Shown here: positions 34,688 through 46,392 of the stretch, piece after piece
Layout of the letters: each line of letters starts with the position of its first letter
How positions within the stretch are numbered: the stretch's first letter is position 1
Assembly (NCBI GenBank): GCA_031308135.1
Contig: JAHLJT010008756.1
Span: 66,638,026-66,702,025 of the forward strand
From: Acheta domesticus
Taxonomy: Eukaryota > Arthropoda > Insecta > Orthoptera > Gryllidae
Direction of reading: 5' to 3'
DNA length: 64,000 bases
The notes under the pieces: generated by a model
The model's database searches: none
Told to the model about the DNA's origin: nothing
What the model saw: only the letters and a program-made list of their open reading frames with translations
Translations under genes and position numbers: made by a program

Positions 34688-34716
34688 AGATAGAACCTTT
34701 TTACTTTAAGGTCGCG
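34688..34716 (-). repeat. Right TIR of the AGTA-flanked transposon
   Basis: Exact inverse of 30006-30034. It is followed at once by the AGTA duplication. Confidence 0.95.
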
Positions 34717-34720
34717 AGTA

Positions 34721-34927
34721 GCATACGGCGCGGCACGATTCGATGCGGCGGAACGCGGCGCGGCAGGTTCAGTAGCGCATGCATGGCGCGACGCGAGCGA
34801 CGCGAACTTGTACCAATAGTTGAAAAATGGAGCTGTCGAAAGCACGAGAGTTATGTCTGTATTGAAATATGTACACAAAATAAAATGTACGTAATGTGCA
34901 CAAATGAACACGTATGTGTTCTTAACA
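34721..34927. other. Short CpG-rich tract
   Basis: GCGGCACG-type repeats (GGCGCGGCACG, GGCGGAACGCGGCGCGGC) occur at 34728-34770. No gene is seen. Confidence 0.4.
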
Positions 34928-35455
34928 ACAGACGTAGGTTCGAGTCCCGACGGCGGCAGAATTTTTGACACTAGCTTGTCAGCTAGGTCGAATTCAGTCG
35001 GTGTCTGGAGGAGACTTCGAGCGGCCGGCTGCTCTGATCGGTAGTTTTTCTTGGTGTCTCCGATTAACTCCAGGCGACTGCAGGAGCAATACCCTAACAA
35101 ACAGGCCACGGACCGCGCACGATATTTTCTTTCTATTCCTTGCCCTATCCTCACCCCTTACTTACACTCACTACACACTTACACACACTTGCACTAACGT
35201 GCACTATACTACCGCACATGCCGGGAGACCAGTCGCAGCTTAGAGCTTGTCCCGGCTAGGGCGGTGCCCCGCTTATGGGAGATACCTGGTTGAGGGGGAA
35301 ACCCCACTAGTCGACGGTAGGTCGGCGCCGGTTCTCGCCATCCAGAGGGGAAAAGATAACCACCGCTTCCCGATAAAAAAAACCGCACTTCACTAACGGG
35401 ACTAATAACCTCTGTAGTTGACGGCCCGGAATCACGAATCAATCAATAACAACAG
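34928..35455 (+). repeat. tRNA-R family repeat, copy 3
   Basis: Box B GGTTCGAGTCCC is at about 34937-34948. The full body follows: ACACTAGCTTGTCAGCTAGG, GGCCACGGACCGCGCACG, TGCCGGGAGACCAG and GGTCGGCGCCGG. It ends CAATCAATAACAAC near 35450. The box A part is missing or degenerate. Confidence 0.8.
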
Positions 35456-36539
35456 ACGTCTCTGTGAGTGCCTCTATTAGCACAGAGAGCAATGTAAAAT
35501 CCGTTGTCTAACTGCCGCCATGTGAGATGAATATGAAGCTTTTCGGGCGAGCCTCATACTCCAAGATAGTCGTTCTCCAAGAGAGAAATACCCGAGAATG
35601 TCTCAAGGAATTGGTGGAAGCTCTTGGGGATAATGCCCTTCGCGAGATGGACGGGAGGGGTTCTGTGAGGACACGTAGCTACCTGCGAACAGTAGTCTGA
35701 AAAAGTACATGATATTAAAAGGCAAAATATTTACATAAATTTGTAATGAAAACGATAAGAATATGTAACAAATATGTAAAAATAGATATACTATGTAATA
35801 TCAAAAAGCGCTCTATTTTGTAGGACATTTATAAACGAAATAAATTTACACATATGAAATTACATTCATAAAATATTTATTATATCAATTTTAAAAATAA
35901 TAATTGGTTGTCCTATTGCATTATATTTTTTTAATAGTTAAGAGCAATGTTAGGCTCATACAAACACGTGCGGCGCGCCTCGCGGCTCTCCCGCACCTCG
36001 CCCTCCCCCACACACAAAAGATACCGTAGAAACACGTGTTCGGAGTTCTGGGTGTAAAAAACCAATTCTTGCCGGAGCTTCAAAGGCGCTCAGCAACGGC
36101 GCTTGCTTGATCTGAAGGCGCCGCACTTCCTGCGCGACACCGGCCGCGAAGCGAACAGCAAAGCACATCGGTCCTATCTACGGCAAAGGACCGAGACACG
36201 TCGCAGTCACCTTCCACGCGCTGCCTCGCGACACGCTTGCTACCCTGTGAGCAAGCGGAGGCAGCCCAACGCGGTGGGGAATGCTCGCCATCGGCCGAGG
36301 GACGCGCGGGGAACGCGCGCCCCACCTGCCACACCTCCCACTGGGGCCTGAGCGCCACGGATACTTTGAGTCAAGTCAGTGGCGAACAGAAGACTAGTGT
36401 AGTGCAGTGAGAGTGAATGAGTAGAATGAATGGTTATGTAATAATGAAACAAGAATGAATGATGCGTGAATGAAAATAAACAAATAACAAGAAAAATTTA
36501 CCAGGACGTAGCCAAAGAATAATAAAAAGAAATAAAAAT
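35456..36539. other. Unassigned stretch with a CpG-rich block
   Basis: The block 35970-36360 is CpG-rich with open frames in several registers. None is recognised and there is no clear splice structure. The remainder is AT-rich. Confidence 0.4.
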
Positions 36540-37035
36540 AATAAAAAGTCTCTATCTAAAAACTTGAAGATACATAACTACAAAAGAATAGTAAAACCAG
36601 AACGTCTTTATGCAAGTTTATCGTGCTACAGAGAACGTAACCGAAACATTACGGAAGAGGCGACTGCTAGTTTTTGGACATTTATATAGAATGGACGACA
36701 GCAGATTAACTAAGCAGATTTTTAACTACCTTTGGAACAAAAAGTCGGCAGCAGTCTGGATTAAAGAAGTTAGGAAAGATTTAGAAAGAAACAATATAAG
36801 TGAAAGAAAAGCAGCAGAAAGAGAGATGTTTAAGAAGAAAGTGTTAGAAATGGAAGGATTCCAGGGCAGGAACGAAAAAAAGACAGGATCAAAATGGTCC
36901 GAGGAGAGAAAATATATGCACAGCCAGAAGATGAAAGAGTACTGGAGGAAGAAGAAAGAAGGCAAAGGAAGAAGCAATGAAATTGGTGCTTGGTCTCTAG
37001 ATGACCCAAACAGAAAGAAGAAGAAGAAGAAAATG
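36540..37035 (+). pseudogene. LINE reverse transcriptase C-terminal fragment
   Basis: KNLKIHNYKRIVKPERLYAS near 36556-36615 matches the segment just before the conserved ECW/ECL block of insect endonuclease-reverse transcriptases. An open 144-codon frame at 36610-37044 contains ENVTETLRKRRLLVFGHLYR, DDSRLTKQIFNYLWNKKS and WIKEVRKDLERNNI, the standard tail of such proteins. The piece between them is deleted. The last part is a lysine/glutamate-rich low-complexity tail with AAGAAG repeats. It is a dead fragment, and of a lineage different from the Jockey copies. Confidence 0.65.
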
Positions 37036-37246
37036 TTTGTTTAAATTGGGTATGCCAAAGTGCTACGTTTATAACTAGTAAATTTCATTATTTTTAATCA
37101 TTAAGAAAATCCCTTCCTCTCAGCTGCTTAAGCCGCAAGACAGCAATCTACTTGTAAATCAATTAAGAAAATAAATCCCCGAATAAATTGATAAACTCAT
37201 ATTATTTTTACTTAAAATCTTAATATGTTCAATATACAAATTACAA

Positions 37247-37271
37247 TAATAATAATAATAATAATAATAAT
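37247..37271. repeat. (AAT)n microsatellite
   Basis: Eight or so AAT repeats in an AT-rich context. Confidence 0.9.
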
Positions 37272-37649
37272 TAATATTGTTATTTCATATTAATCTTACA
37301 CCTTGGTTTTTCATTATTTATCTTTCTAATAAACCTCAAACAGAAAAACTAAGGAAGAGAATAAAACAACACCTCATTTTGAGAAATCAAATAACAAACT
37401 ATTACATTAGTGATTTATTTATATTAAGCTTGTGGGTGCAAATTATTAGATACAAATTTTGGGAAAGTGTTGAGAATTTAGAGGGCTAAAATTATTATTT
37501 GAACGAAGTACTCCGGGTAAATTGATTTAAATCCGGCGAGAAACTTCTTTTTTTTAACTTCAGTTACGATTTTAAACACAAAATTTTTTATCCCCTGGGG
37601 ACAGTTCTGTCTATCTTAATCCACTACTCTCTTTGACAATTTGGCTGTA

Positions 37650-38653
37650 GGGGAAGGTCGGGTGATATCGGACAATGGGTGGTATCGGACAATAGTAGTT
37701 TAGGATAATGGGGACTGGCGATATCACGTGCCGCACTGTCAGTGTGTTCCTGGAAACGAATTAACTTTGCAAACGCCATATTAGGTGAGTACATCAATCA
37801 GTTTGGATTTTGCGACATGCATTACGTTTTCTTATGTTGACCAGTGTACGAAGATAACTTTGGAGCTTTGAAACTTCTCTTAGGATAAGTTAAATACATT
37901 ATACTGTGACTAGTATGCTTACTTAGGTGTATTTGTTACGTTACAGCAGTACAAGGTTGTTTCTACAATCTATATCTGTGTTGTATTCTTCTGAAATATA
38001 GGATCATTCAGGTGGTATCGGACAAAGTAGAATTGGATGGTACCGGACAGTTACTTCTTCGCCTTCTCTTCACTTTTCGGTATTTCTTGTGTGTAGTTAT
38101 TAGGAGATACTATTCGAATACTAATGTGGATTTTGTCCGTGTTTCAGAAAACTTTATGCAAAATTCGCAGGAAATGGAAGGAAGTAATATGAAGATAGCC
38201 ATTAGTTCTTTTGAAAAGAAAAACCCTTCAAAAATGATAGTTGTGAAGCGATAAATTGAACATAATAGTTTAGTTTTTCTTTTTTAATTCAAGAACTGTT
38301 CTTTTCCCATATAACCAAATACTCATTTGTTCTTTGTATTAAGCAACGAAATATTTGTCTCAATAGTGAGCGTATCTTTGGCGAATTGCTGTAAAAATCT
38401 CCATTAAAATCGTTTTACTATTATTTATTTAGTTGTCCGATACCACCCTCCACTTTTCAGACATGTAAATTGTCAACGATTTTTACTATCCCCAAATACT
38501 CATATTATTTTTCTTTCAAACCAAACGGCTTTGATAGAGTGTGTGAGTAAGAGATTGAAGATTCATATTCTGTATTTTACAAATAATTTTAACTAACCTT
38601 AATTAAGAAATCATATTTAAAGCTAAGGTGGCCGATACCACCCAACCTTCCCC
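37650..38653. mobile_element. TA-flanked element with 25-bp TIRs and repeated GGTATCGGACA motif
   Basis: The left end starts GGGGAAGGTCGGGTGATATC. The reverse complement of the right end starts GGGGAAGGTTGGGTGGTATC. TA lies on each side (37648-37649 and 38654-38655), as in Tc1/mariner/pogo-type insertions. The motif GGTATCGGACA or its reverse occurs about six times, near both ends and at 38012-38050 and 38432. The interior (1004 bp total) has only an unrecognised 80-codon frame (38012-38254), so it is non-autonomous. Confidence 0.75.
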
Positions 38654-38655
38654 TA

Positions 38656-39534
38656 AGTGCGAGAGCTAAGGCAATGGAATTAGGAGTTATTCAGGGATCC
38701 CTCTCCCACATGCATACAAACACATACCCTAACAATAAGAGGACAATTGGTATGAAGAAAAAGATCATTTTAAAAGGAAAGAGCCAAACATAGCTTCAGA
38801 TTTATCTAACAATGGCGTGCACCGTAGGATCTAAGTAGGGGTTGTAGTGGGACCAAATTCACCCACCCCAGATGCAATTGGATCTTCCTATTCCTGTGTT
38901 AATAAATATTCTATTATAGCACTGACATTTGTGAAACCTTTGAAACAATTGCTACCTAAATTAGTTACATTTCCCTCAAATCACTTTAGAATCGAAATTT
39001 AGTATTTTTTAGAAGAGTAAACCTGAAAAATGTTCGATATTCTACACATTCTTTTGTTTAGAGAAGTGAAATGTAAATAGCAAATAGTATATTTTACGAT
39101 AAACATTTTCTTGCGCAAAGCAATATTTCAAGATACCCGATATATCCAACAGAATAAAACACTTTGACCTTTACTGGAAAATAAAGTAAATATACTCTTG
39201 ATAAAATGGTTCTTCTGTAAATTGGACATTTTTAACACATCATACTTTTCTTATGCAGCGACTTTAGTATACCTATCAGTTTCATCTGAAATCATTAGAA
39301 TTTTAGGTTATGCTTGGATTCCTTTCCCGGTAGGAGATTTGCATATTCATTTTCAACCAGCGTCACTTGTGAACTGAACGACGATCTTAAATTAGAAACG
39401 AGAGAGATCGGGACAAGGACGGCTGGGGAAATTGGAAACCAGGCAATAAGCGTGATGTACTTTTCAGGGGAGTCACATCGCAAAACACCATTTTGGAAAC
39501 TGTCATACCAGGGAGAGATCTCTCGGAGCATCAA
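38656..39534. other. Unassigned stretch
   Basis: No gene is supported. Overlapping short frames on both strands at 39295-39538 match nothing known. Confidence 0.4.
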
Positions 39535-40035
39535 CTGAGATTCACTGCAGTGCCTCTGACCAGGAGGTCCTAGGTTCGAGTCCCGTCGGTGGTAGGACTG
39601 TCACCCTAGCTAGATAGCTAGGTCGAGTTCAGTCTCTGTCTGAAGGAGAATTCTAGCGGCCGGTTGCTGTGAACAGGTAGTCTCCTGTAGCTTCTCCAAT
39701 CAACCCCAGGCAAATGCCGGAGTAATACCCTAATAAAAAGGCAATGGACCATTCCTATCCTTCCTTGTCCTGTCCTCACCGCTTACTTACACGCACTTAC
39801 ACTTACATGCACTACACAGCCACGCATGTCGGGAGACCAGCGGGGAACTTAGAGATTGTCCCGGTTGGAGCGGTGCCTCGTAGGTACCCCTCTAGCCGAC
39901 GGTAGGTCGGTGCCGGATCTCACCATCAAGCGGGGGAAGATCACCGCCACCTCTGGAGGTGAAAATGCACTATACGGATCTAATGAACTTAGCAGTTGAC
40001 GCACTCATAATCATTAATCAACCAATCAAGTAAAT
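39535..40035 (+). repeat. tRNA-R family repeat, copy 4
   Basis: This is a well-kept copy: CTCTGACCAGGAGGTCCTAG, box B GGTTCGAGTCCC (about 39573-39584), GATAGCTAGGTCGAGTTCAG, CATGTCGGGAGACCAGC and GGTCGGTGCCGGATCTCACC. It ends in an ATTAATCAACCAATCAAG tail. Confidence 0.85.
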
Positions 40036-41559
40036 AGAAACCGTCATGCTGTGTAATCATAATCAGGTTTAATCATGTTTAGATGACAGCGCATTAAAAT
40101 ACCAATAGATGTATAATACAGAATATGTTATTTACTTTTCTCGAAGTATATAATGTGGCTAAAATTGCTAAAACAAGAGATTTCTGATTTTATGCGTTAC
40201 AGTCGTTTATTTAGAACGATATAAGCTTTCAGTTTCCTTTGGCATTGAGGTCTGATACACAACTTAAGAATTCTCAACTTGAAGTAATTTTGTTCGTATT
40301 CGACACAAGCTTCTTGGAAGATGGAAAAAGAAGACAGATTACGCGTCTGTGCTTCGTAAATGTATGAAGACACAAAGTTCAGTCATAGTCGCAACCCTAT
40401 TTAGCATAATCTTGGGGGAATCTCAAATATAACTTTTTGATGACCTCATAACGAATAATGGTTGAAACCAAGGTTTTAACATACCAGATTTTTATTATTA
40501 ATCAGTTTGAATGTACAATAAATACATTTTAAAACCTAATTGTTAACCATACTAAAAAACTGTTAATGAATATCCTGGACAGATAAGTGGTACGTAACAT
40601 TAAATTTAGAAAAATGTAAAGCAAAGACCTTTGCGTTTCGCGGATTATCTTATTCTGCCATCAATACGCGATTTGCAAACAAAGCTGCTTCCATCCTCAG
40701 CAGTCTTCAAAAACAAAAGCATCCTATTCGAAAGAAGGCTCTCACTGAAAGGGATATATGCAAATTGTTTAAATGTTGCCACAAAGCGTACGCATCGCTA
40801 TTACAGGAGAGAAATTCGCCGTCAGATGCGCTGCTATCCATCATTGCCGACGGTTTTAAAATTTTGGAATAACTGTTTTCTCAGTTTAATAAGTGCCTCA
40901 ATCAGTTAACAATTCCGATCAGCAAAGTGATTTAAAAAAATTTCTAGATCTGCTGAAAGAGTCCTAGGTTAGTATTAGGTTAGACGTCACGTAACGCAGT
41001 TCTATATCCAGGATCCTTTTCTTTCGAAGTAATGCAGGTGTTTATATTCTGAGAAAAAGTCAAAGCCAATTTATTTTCACCATTTGAACTCCATGCACTC
41101 GGATTGTTCTGTGGTTCTCTTTTGAAGCGGAAAGTGACTTTGCCTTCCTTTTCCTCAGAGAAGAAGTTAATGGTACCGTGAAATTCCCGTGGAAACCCGT
41201 AACTCATCACTTGCGAATTTATATCAGATGTCAAGAATAAGGCAAACGTTTATTTCAACTGGTATGGGCACTCCAGGAAAACGAGAGACGTCACTTGTTC
41301 TGAGATCCCGAACAATAAAAGAGGTCAAGGTGACGTTATCTCGATAGTCTCGAATATTGATGATCACTTTATGTAGTTGTGCTGAAAGAGATGACGTTCA
41401 GAATTCAATTGAGTTTCTTAATGATCTTCCTTCATAGTACGTCACTTCATAAAAATGGCTCTAGCTGACAAAGTTGCACTTTGGCAAGTTAGCATTCGTC
41501 ATTTCCGTCCTACGTTTTCACCTTCCTTTCAAAAAATGATTCCATTCCGTGTGTGTGTT

Positions 41560-41600
<41 letters not shown>

Positions 41601-42359
41601 CAGACAGACAGACGGACAGAGAGAGAAAGAGAAGATCAAAGAGGGACTGAACGAGATAGACTCTTATTCATAGATCAAGTCAGAAATATTTTCAAGCAAC
41701 ATTCCGTCGGCCTTGCGGCTAATGAAGGTATCTTTAGTTCAAAAGTGAAGAAGCTTACTTGTGTTTGTGTGCATTGACGTAAATATTAGAAATTGTGTGA
41801 AAAATACTCAGTTATTATGATAAAGGAATAATGAGGAAGTGCGAATGAAACAGTCTATAAACACATTTGAGTCAGATAAAGGTGTTTTCTGTTCTTATAT
41901 TTTTCTGGACTGCGAATATTTCACCAATTGAAAAGAGCTGTATTTCTAATCTGTTCTCTCTTCAAGAGATTTTATTTAATTAAATAAAACTGCACAGTAT
42001 AATGTAATTAATATTATACAAAAGTTATGACCAAAACAATCTAATCGCCATTTTTCTTAAGAACTGTCGAAAATCTATGGTTTTTGATAACCATTGTTGA
42101 TATGTGCTAAGAGATATTAACAGTTGGAGATCTTTATTCAGAGGTTTAATTTTATTCACAGTTTCTAATACTCAGTGCCACTGTTTCACATTCTTTTTGA
42201 GATTGTTTTATCAATTCTAAAACAAAAAAAGCAAGCAGTCACGTAAATCGTGAAATAAGGTGATTTCACAGTAAAACATAAGAACTTATGGAACTGCAAC
42301 AGCATATACACTCTCGCATTATTTATAAAGTTGGAATTTTTGAAAATTCAGAGAGTTCA
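40036..42359. other. Unassigned stretch
   Basis: A segment at 40590-40920 reads LEKCKAKTFAF and KLFKCCHKAYASLLQERNS in two frames. It is too weak to name. A (GA)n tract lies at 41559-41599. Otherwise AT-rich with no gene. Confidence 0.4.
41559..41599. repeat. (GA)n microsatellite
   Basis: About 19 GA repeats followed by (CAGA)n-like units to about 41625. Confidence 0.9.
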
Positions 42360-43230
42360 ATGAAAATGAGACCTAATCCATTATCTTAAGCGTTCCATGC
42401 ATTAACCGTGAAAAAATTGAAGTTAAACTTTGGAGCGGTTTTTGAAAAAAAGTTTTTTTTGAAATTGCTTTACGTTTCAAGCAAAAATTTGTTTTCTCGT
42501 TTAAAAAACCTTACATGATCATTTTTAAAATTTAATGATCATAATTTTTTTAATAAGGCTGAATAAGGCAAAATCTCTATCTTCAGCTTTGTAGTTTTGA
42601 AATGGTAACTTTTTGCAATTTTTGAAAATACAGACATTGCTGGAAATGAGACTTATAGAACCTTTATATCAACCTTTGATACATACAAGAGAAAAGTGAA
42701 TGAAAAAATTGGAACCGTTTAGGAGAAAATAATTCTTTAAAAATTTTAAAAACTCTGTACATTTCACATAAAATTACTTGAAAACAACTCATGTTTTCGA
42801 AAAATTCTTTATACTTCAAGATCTGTGTATAAATAACGAATTTCATTCAGGAAAAAATCTTCGTCTTGAATATGGTAGTTGTTGGAAGACGCCGAAAAGT
42901 ATTTGAAATTTGGCCATTTTCTAAATCTTAGGGATTTCAACGAAAAGGAGACTTAGACCATTCCCTGAAGCGTCCTTTGCTTTAGATGAGGACGAAGTTT
43001 TATCAACAAATGTTGAGCCATTTTTGAGAAAATTTTGAAAATGTCGTGGCTTCATATAAAGTACCTCCAAAACGAAGATATACAGAGAACCTCGAGTTCA
43101 TATAAATGTATTGGGGTGTATCAATTTTGGAGAAAAGTGGGTGAAGGCGCTAGTGTTGATCATAGACGGACGAACAAACTGACATTCGGACGGACATACA
43201 AATGTTTTGCTGTCAACCGGGTGTAGTGAA
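42360..43230 (+). repeat. RB family repeat, copy 4
   Basis: Successive segments repeat the RB order (GAGCGGTTTTTGAAAAAAAG, GTAGTTGTTGGAAGACGCCG, GAGCCATTTTTGAGAAAATT, GTGTATCAATTTTGGAGAAA). They lead to an ACGGACGAAC...CGGACGGACA tract at 43166-43195. Confidence 0.65.
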
Positions 43231-43384
43231 CTTCTGGGGACTAACATTTTTGGTGCACTCTATCAGAGGTTCAGTATATCCGATGATATCAAAATTAAAT
43301 AGAATTTCTTCTCAATGATTGATTTTATTCATATAGATATACAGCAGAATACATTAACAACGCGAACTGAAACTTTCAATATCT

Positions 43385-43580
43385 TTATTTGTCCTTAAAA
43401 AATAAATTATTTTCAGTTGTTTGCTTCGAACATTTTTCGTTCTCTAGATCTTTCTTCAGAGTTCGTGCTCTCTCCATAATTGATTCTACATTGTCCACTG
43501 TCCCTAAGTAGCGTAATGCAGTCTTGTTACCCTCCAATGCCTCTTCCACTGTTGAAACACCTTCCCACTCTTCAAAAGCC
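43385..43580 (-). CDS. Candidate terminal exon of an unrecognised gene
   Basis: The minus strand shows a 3' splice acceptor (GTAAGTTACAG before 43580). An uninterrupted frame of 64 residues follows, beginning AFEEWEGVSTVEEALEGN and continuing KTALRYLGTVDNVESIMERA, to a TAA at 43385. AATAAA overlaps the stop, and a second AATAAA lies about 60 bases further on, as in a real 3' UTR. The frame is acidic and helical, without low-complexity bias, and sits in a region otherwise full of stops. I do not recognise the family. No upstream exon was identified here, so it could also be the tail of an old transposon gene. Confidence 0.4.
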
Positions 43581-43599
43581 CTGTAACTTACCTAATAAC

Positions 43600-45084
43600 A
43601 TACGAGATATTTTTGGTAGCGGGATGTCACAAGCGGCTAAAGAAACTGATCACTAGGGAGCACATTTCTATGATTTGGCGTATTTTTGTTCGTTGCTTTA
43701 CAGTATGGCTAAGTGAAATTTCTTGACATTTAGTTAGAGTCGGATGTAGATTAATATATTAGTACACATTTGTGCATATTTGGCCGATTTTTCCTGTTGC
43801 TGCATATTCGTAAAGTTGTAGAGGTATATTTTGCATATTTCGTTAAAATAAAGACGTTTCTCTAAAACGTTTCATGGTTTCATAGAATTTTTATTTGTGA
43901 GCGTTCATTGATCCGAAAGAGCTTGTCACAGTTTGCATTGTTTTCTTTTCTGTAGATGATAAAATATTTGTACAAATGTAGGATATTTCTTGATATATTT
44001 TTTTAAACCAGACAGAAAAAATTAAACAAAACATACAATGTACTTCAGTCAACTGTACATTTACTTTATTTCTAAGTAAGTAAGCTAAGCGAAGTAAGTA
44101 GGTTGTTTTATGTTTGTACAAAAAATGTATCTTTTCATTCCAAGTCTCCTGAATTTTATCAAGGAAGGTTTATACAAGAAATGACATAGTGTTAATTTCA
44201 ATTGCATATTACAGTGTATATTTCAGAATTTTAGGTCATAATTGCGTATTTATAAAAGCAATTTTCAAGGTTTTTAGGGCATAAAAATCCTCTCCCTCCT
44301 TATCACAGTAGTGCGCTTCCTGTCGCCTACGTAGAATACAACGCGCTTTGCCCGCGGAATACAACACCAAGGTTCAAACTGAAACTAGCAAAGACGCGTT
44401 GCCACCGTCAGTTGTAGCCCAGGCGGGACACTGCCCTTGCTTGCGCAGTAAAACTGGTGGCATAAGGTTATCAGTAAGGTTCATATTCCAGGTCCACTAC
44501 CTTCATCTAAGGGGAGACGTCTTCGATTACGAGTTTTGACCGACGATTTTTTTGCCAAGCTGCCTGGTGTTTGAATTTGTCACTGAGACAATATGTTATT
44601 TTCAAGGAGGAAATTAATTTCCATAACGTTATATTCCCTATTTACTCTACAGCCGAGGTTCAAGTTCACTAAACCGAATCTTCTTATCCTGATTTGTAAT
44701 TTAAGTGAAACCGTACCAGTAACTTATGTACACTATAACCGAGGGTTCACTATAACCAGAGTCAACTGTACTGTATAGAGGAACAAGATTTACACATTTT
44801 TTCGATACTAGGGCCCACCTCAATAAGACTTTTTTGTAGAAATTCGCATTTACCGGCGCACGATTACAGTACTTTCTCTTCTTACGAAGTAAGGGTGAGA
44901 AAGGAAAATACATACATTTCGCCTTTGTTGCGGCTACCTTTTAATTGTTTTCCCCCACCGGGTTCGCCGCCTAAGGGACCTCCCACGACCTCACGCGTGA
45001 CTATCGCTCCCCTGGGAACAATTCAAGAAGAGCACCCTCGAGTTTTTCGAAAATCACGAAAAAAAAGGTAGCAATTTTTATTTC
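43600..45084. other. Unassigned stretch
   Basis: It contains TGCATATTT-type motifs near 43790-43840 and a doublet CACTATAACCGAGGGTT / CACTATAACCAGAGTCA at 44730-44765 like those seen in some transposon ends. No gene is supported. Confidence 0.4.
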
Positions 45085-46392
45085 CGATGTTTGAAAATAA
45101 ATAATTTCTTTAAAGATTAATGCGTAAATGTATAACAAAAACGAATAAAGAAATAATATACAAAATTGCAAATTCTAATTTACGACGCGACCAGTTGTCC
45201 GAAGTGAAGTAAATATACAGCGGGCTATTATGTTTGTCACAAAATCATATTCGTATTTTGAAAAAATTAAGTAATGGCCTTATTTAAAGATGTATTTTTG
45301 ATAAATACATTTAATTGAGAAAAAATTGTATTCTTAAAATTGTAGTTGTAAGAAAATGACGAAAACGAAGCGCAGTCAATTCCGAGCGGGCTATTATGTT
45401 TGTCAGGAAATTATAGAAAAACTGCACATATTTCCAAAAAATTCAACATACCCTTATTTGAAGATCTGTTTATGATGAGCATGTTTCATTAAAAAAAACA
45501 ATCGTGTCTTCACAATTGTAGGTGAAGAAAGACGCATTTTTTAAAATTTTTTGCAAAATAAGGTATTTCAAAGAACATGAAACCTGCACCATTCTCTTAA
45601 ACTTCCTTTATGTTATCTCAGGTCCCAATGTAGTAAAAAAAGTTGTGCTGTTTTTAAGAAAAAAATGGTTTAAAGAAAATAAAAAATTGTCTAACAAAAT
45701 TTACCGAAAATATGCTTATTTTTTGAAAAATTGAACATAACCTTATTTAAAGACCTATTTTATAGGAACACATTTCATTTTAAGAAAAAAAATTGTATCT
45801 TCATAATTGTAGTTGTAGGAAGATTCCGAAAACAATTTTGAATTTTTTCAATTTTCGAAAAATCAGAGTTTTCAACCAACATGAAACCTACTCCACTCTC
45901 TTAAATGACCTTCAGACTATCCAAAAAATTGAGTCAACTTGACAAAATTTAGTCAAATTTGTTGGCGCCATTTTTTTGAAAATTTTGAAAATGTCCCAAG
46001 GGCTTCTTATAAAGAACCCAACAAAATTGAAATATCGGTTTCAAATTCAAGCGGCCGTGATATCATTCAGATTGATTGGGGAGTATCAATTTTGGAACAA
46101 ATCGGCTGAAAGGTTTAGTCGCTTGTACACGGATGAACGGACGAACGGACGGGCAGACAAACGTTTTGCTTTCAATTGATTTTTCGGTATCAAGGACCCA
46201 CGAAATAGGAATTCTGGAAGCACCACGTGTTGGAGATATTTTTTCTTAATTTAGCAACTGGATTTATCCCCTTTTTTGTTACCAAGGCCCTGTAATAAGA
46301 GTTTTTCTGCCGAAAATCCGCCGTTTTTTCGCATAGTATTACATAAATTTCCCTACACTATACGTACGTACGTATAGTATACGGGAAAGTAA
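45085..46392 (+). repeat. RB family repeat, copy 5 (longest) with terminal hairpin
   Basis: Tandem sub-segments of about 200 bp repeat the blocks CCTTATTTNAAGAT and CATTTCATT, then ATTGTAGTTGTAGGAAGA. The ACGGATGAACGGACGAACGG tract (46129-46152) and the CGCCGTTTTTTCGCATAG segment follow. It ends with TTACATAAATTTCCCT and a hairpin of TATACGTACGTACGTATA, closed by GGGAAAGT at 46392. Its first 600 bases are also matched by 48400-49060. Confidence 0.75.

Larger units (their letters stand above)
30006..34716 (+). mobile_element. DNA transposon with perfect 29-bp TIRs and 4-bp AGTA target duplication (Sola-like by duplication length)
   Basis: The TIRs at 30006-30034 and 34688-34716 match 29 of 29 bases, starting CGCGACCTTAAAG. 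AGTA flanks both ends (30002-30005 and 34717-34720). The inner TIR motif GGTTCTAT(CTGC) recurs at 30154, 30194 and 34498, and inverted at 34451. An AAGTTCG block lies beside the inner copies on both sides, giving long subterminal inverted repeats. The body codes for one transposase with an intron, now frameshifted and split by an LTR insertion. A 4-bp duplication is known for Sola elements. The protein family name is uncertain. Confidence 0.9.

Noticed and set aside
34636..35154. 172-codon minus-strand frame
   Set aside because: Crosses the right end of the AGTA transposon and the tRNA-R repeat; an accidental frame.
40590..40920. Possible LINE or transposase fragment (LEKCKAKTFAF, KLFKCCHKAYASL)
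   Set aside because: Too short and frames too broken for a family call.
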